Source: Synechococcales cyanobacterium 340R_concoct_173_sub
GTDB taxonomy: Bacteria > Cyanobacteriota > Cyanobacteriia > Leptolyngbyales > Leptolyngbyaceae
Length of the DNA: 6,697 nucleotides
NCBI GenBank assembly: GCA_025354065.1
Contig: JANXNM010000483.1
Coordinates: 1-6,697 of the forward strand
Direction: 5' to 3'
Positions 5,901 through 6,697 of this stretch are shown here, one piece after another. Each line of letters begins with the position of its first letter. The first letter of the stretch is position 1. The notes beneath the pieces were generated by a model. The model saw nothing but the letters and a program-made list of their open reading frames with translations. It was not told the DNA's origin and searched no databases. The position numbers and the translations under genes were made by a program.

Positions 5901-6371
5901 ATGTCTCGTCGCGTAACAATCAAAAAGCGTCCGGTCCCAGCGGACCCCGTCTATGGATCACGGCTCGTTACCATGACTTCCCGTCGCATCATGCGTAGCG
6001 GTAAGAAATCAGTCGCGAATCGGATCATTTATGATGCCTTTGACATCATTAAAGAAAAGACAGCCACCGATCCCATGGAAATCTTTGAGAAAGCGGTCAA
6101 AAATACAACACCCTTGGTTGAAGTGAAAGCTCGCCGAGTTGGTGGTGCGACCTATCAAGTGCCCATGGAAGTGAAGACCGATCGTGGAATTGCACTTTCA
6201 CTTCGATGGCTCATTCAGTACTCCCGCGCTCGTGCCGGGAAGTCCATGGCTAGTAAATTTGCCAATGAACTAATGGATGCAGCAAATCAAACCGGAAGCG
6301 CAATCCGTAAACGGGAAGAAACTCACCGGATGGCTGAAGCGAATAAGGCGTTTGCCCATTATCGCTATTAG
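5901..6371 (+). CDS. rpsG: 30S ribosomal protein S7
   Basis: S7 nucleates assembly of the 16S rRNA 3' domain (the head of the small subunit) and lies near the E-site tRNA. The chosen ATG gives 156 residues, the standard family length, beginning [20 protein letters not shown] and ending NKAFAHYRY. The conserved beta-hairpin region [19 protein letters not shown] (73-91) and the helical [18 protein letters not shown] (102-119) are intact. A GTG 69 bases upstream keeps the frame open but adds an unconserved hydrophobic stretch. The gene sits between rpsL and fusA as in the bacterial str operon, with unusually long spacers on both sides (362 and 161 nt). S7 often represses its own operon, so the upstream leader is a candidate target. 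Confidence 0.98.
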   Translation: MSRRVTIKKRPVPADPVYGSRLVTMTSRRIMRSGKKSVANRIIYDAFDIIKEKTATDPMEIFEKAVKNTTPLVEVKARRVGGATYQVPMEVKTDRGIALSLRWLIQYSRARAGKSMASKFANELMDAANQTGSAIRKREETHRMAEANKAFAHYRY

Positions 6372-6390
6372 TCTCTGGGTCAGTCCTGTA

Positions 6391-6429
6391 GAATTGATAG
6401 TTCATGCCTTAAATATGAACTATCAATTC
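6391..6429 (+). repeat. Perfect 15-bp hairpin between rpsG and fusA
   Basis: GAATTGATAGTTCAT (6391-6405) and its exact complement (6415-6429) flank a nine-base loop. The stem is A/T-rich and is followed by AGTATAAAG, not by a T run, so it is not a canonical terminator. A role as an mRNA processing or stabilising element between rpsG and fusA is possible. Confidence 0.8.
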
Positions 6430-6477
6430 AGTATAAAGACATATAGAATCTGAATGGTGTAGTTGAATATTTCTCCC

Positions 6478-6504
6478 TTGGTGGGGTCATATCTTAGTCA
6501 CCAA
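6478..6504 (+). repeat. Inverted repeat TTGGTG / CACCAA in the fusA leader
   Basis: Perfect six-base arms (6478-6483 and 6499-6504) enclose a 15-base loop. It lies eight bases upstream of the hairpin that spans the fusA start, so the leader would carry two consecutive stems. Confidence 0.45.
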
Positions 6505-6512
6505 AACTTTAA

Positions 6513-6536
6513 CCACGATCGAGGAGGTCCCCGTGG
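6513..6536 (+). promoter_or_regulatory. Start-site hairpin of fusA: CCACG pairs across the GTG start
   Basis: CCACG (6513-6517) is complementary to CGTGG (6532-6536), which contains the GTG start codon. The Shine-Dalgarno lies in the 14-base loop. The stem is only five pairs but G/C-rich, and may dampen initiation. Chance complementarity cannot be excluded. Confidence 0.4.
6521..6528 (+). promoter_or_regulatory. Strong Shine-Dalgarno of fusA
   Basis: GAGGAGGT contains the full GGAGG core (6523-6527), five bases before the GTG. It is the strongest ribosome binding site in the window and compensates for the GTG start and possible pairing. Confidence 0.85.
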
Positions 6537-6697
6537 CTCGTACCGTTCCGCTCGATAGAGTACGAAACATCGGAATTGCTGCCCACATTGATGCGGGCAA
6601 GACGACCACAACGGAACGGATTCTGTTCTATTCCGGAGTGGTCCATAAAATTGGCGAAGTCCATGACGGCGGCGCTACCACCGACTGGATGGAGCAG
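6533..6697 (+). CDS. fusA: Elongation factor G, N-terminal 55 codons, truncated by window edge
   Basis: EF-G is the GTPase that drives translocation of tRNA and mRNA through the ribosome and helps recycle ribosomes. The 55 visible codons begin with GTG and carry the P-loop AHIDAGKT (17-24), followed by TERILFYSG and the switch I region GATTDWMEQ at the right edge. These are typical of bacterial EF-G. The start is set by a strong GGAGG five bases upstream and by the family N-terminus [17 protein letters not shown]. It is the third gene of the str operon and is preceded by a 161-nt spacer with three predicted stems. Whether it also has its own promoter is unclear: TATAAA (6432-6437) and TAGAAT (6444-6449) are -10-like but have no good -35. 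The rest of the gene (usually ~690 residues) lies outside. Confidence 0.97.
   Translation, partial: MARTVPLDRVRNIGIAAHIDAGKTTTTERILFYSGVVHKIGEVHDGGATTDWMEQ

Noticed and set aside
6432..6449. Separate fusA promoter with TATAAA or TAGAAT as -10
   Set aside because: The -10-like boxes are in an A/T-rich stretch and no acceptable -35 lies 16-18 bp upstream; part of that space is the 15-bp hairpin.

Overview
The window looks like a chromosomal segment of a cyanobacterium. Three things point there: the start of a plant/cyanobacterial-type ferredoxin-dependent glutamate synthase, a str operon (rpsL-rpsG-fusA) preceded by an A-type iron-sulfur carrier gene, and an extreme excess of CGATCG, the core of the cyanobacterial HIP1 repeat (about 23 copies by eye, against 1-2 expected by chance). 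Nothing suggests a phage, plasmid, insertion sequence or CRISPR array.

Layout. Positions 1-1500 (minus strand) hold the first 500 codons of a glutamate synthase; the rest runs off the left edge. A 482-bp divergent intergenic region (1501-1982) is rich in short palindromes and CCTAAA hexamers. On the plus strand follow an exported phosphodiester glycosidase (NAGPA-domain) protein (1983-3908), a 244-bp spacer with inverted repeats, a stand-alone type II phosphomannose-isomerase cupin (4153-4575) closed by a perfect 26-bp palindromic terminator, and an IscA/SufA-like protein (4704-5033). The str operon comes next: a strong promoter (5067-5096), rpsL (5143-5538), a 362-nt intercistronic region, rpsG (5901-6371), a 161-nt spacer with a 15-bp hairpin, and the first 55 codons of fusA (GTG start at 6533), cut by the right edge.

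How the genes relate. The str genes make two small-subunit ribosomal proteins and elongation factor G. The glutamate synthase serves nitrogen assimilation, the glycosidase probably acts outside the inner membrane, and the cupin belongs to mannose/GDP-mannose metabolism by homology. Apart from the str operon these are neighbours with no visible functional link.

I found no convincing new biological system. The parts most worth a second look are non-coding: the CCTAAA-rich divergent promoter region, the alternative hairpins between rpsL and rpsG, and the hairpins before fusA, one of which loops out its Shine-Dalgarno and pairs over its GTG start.
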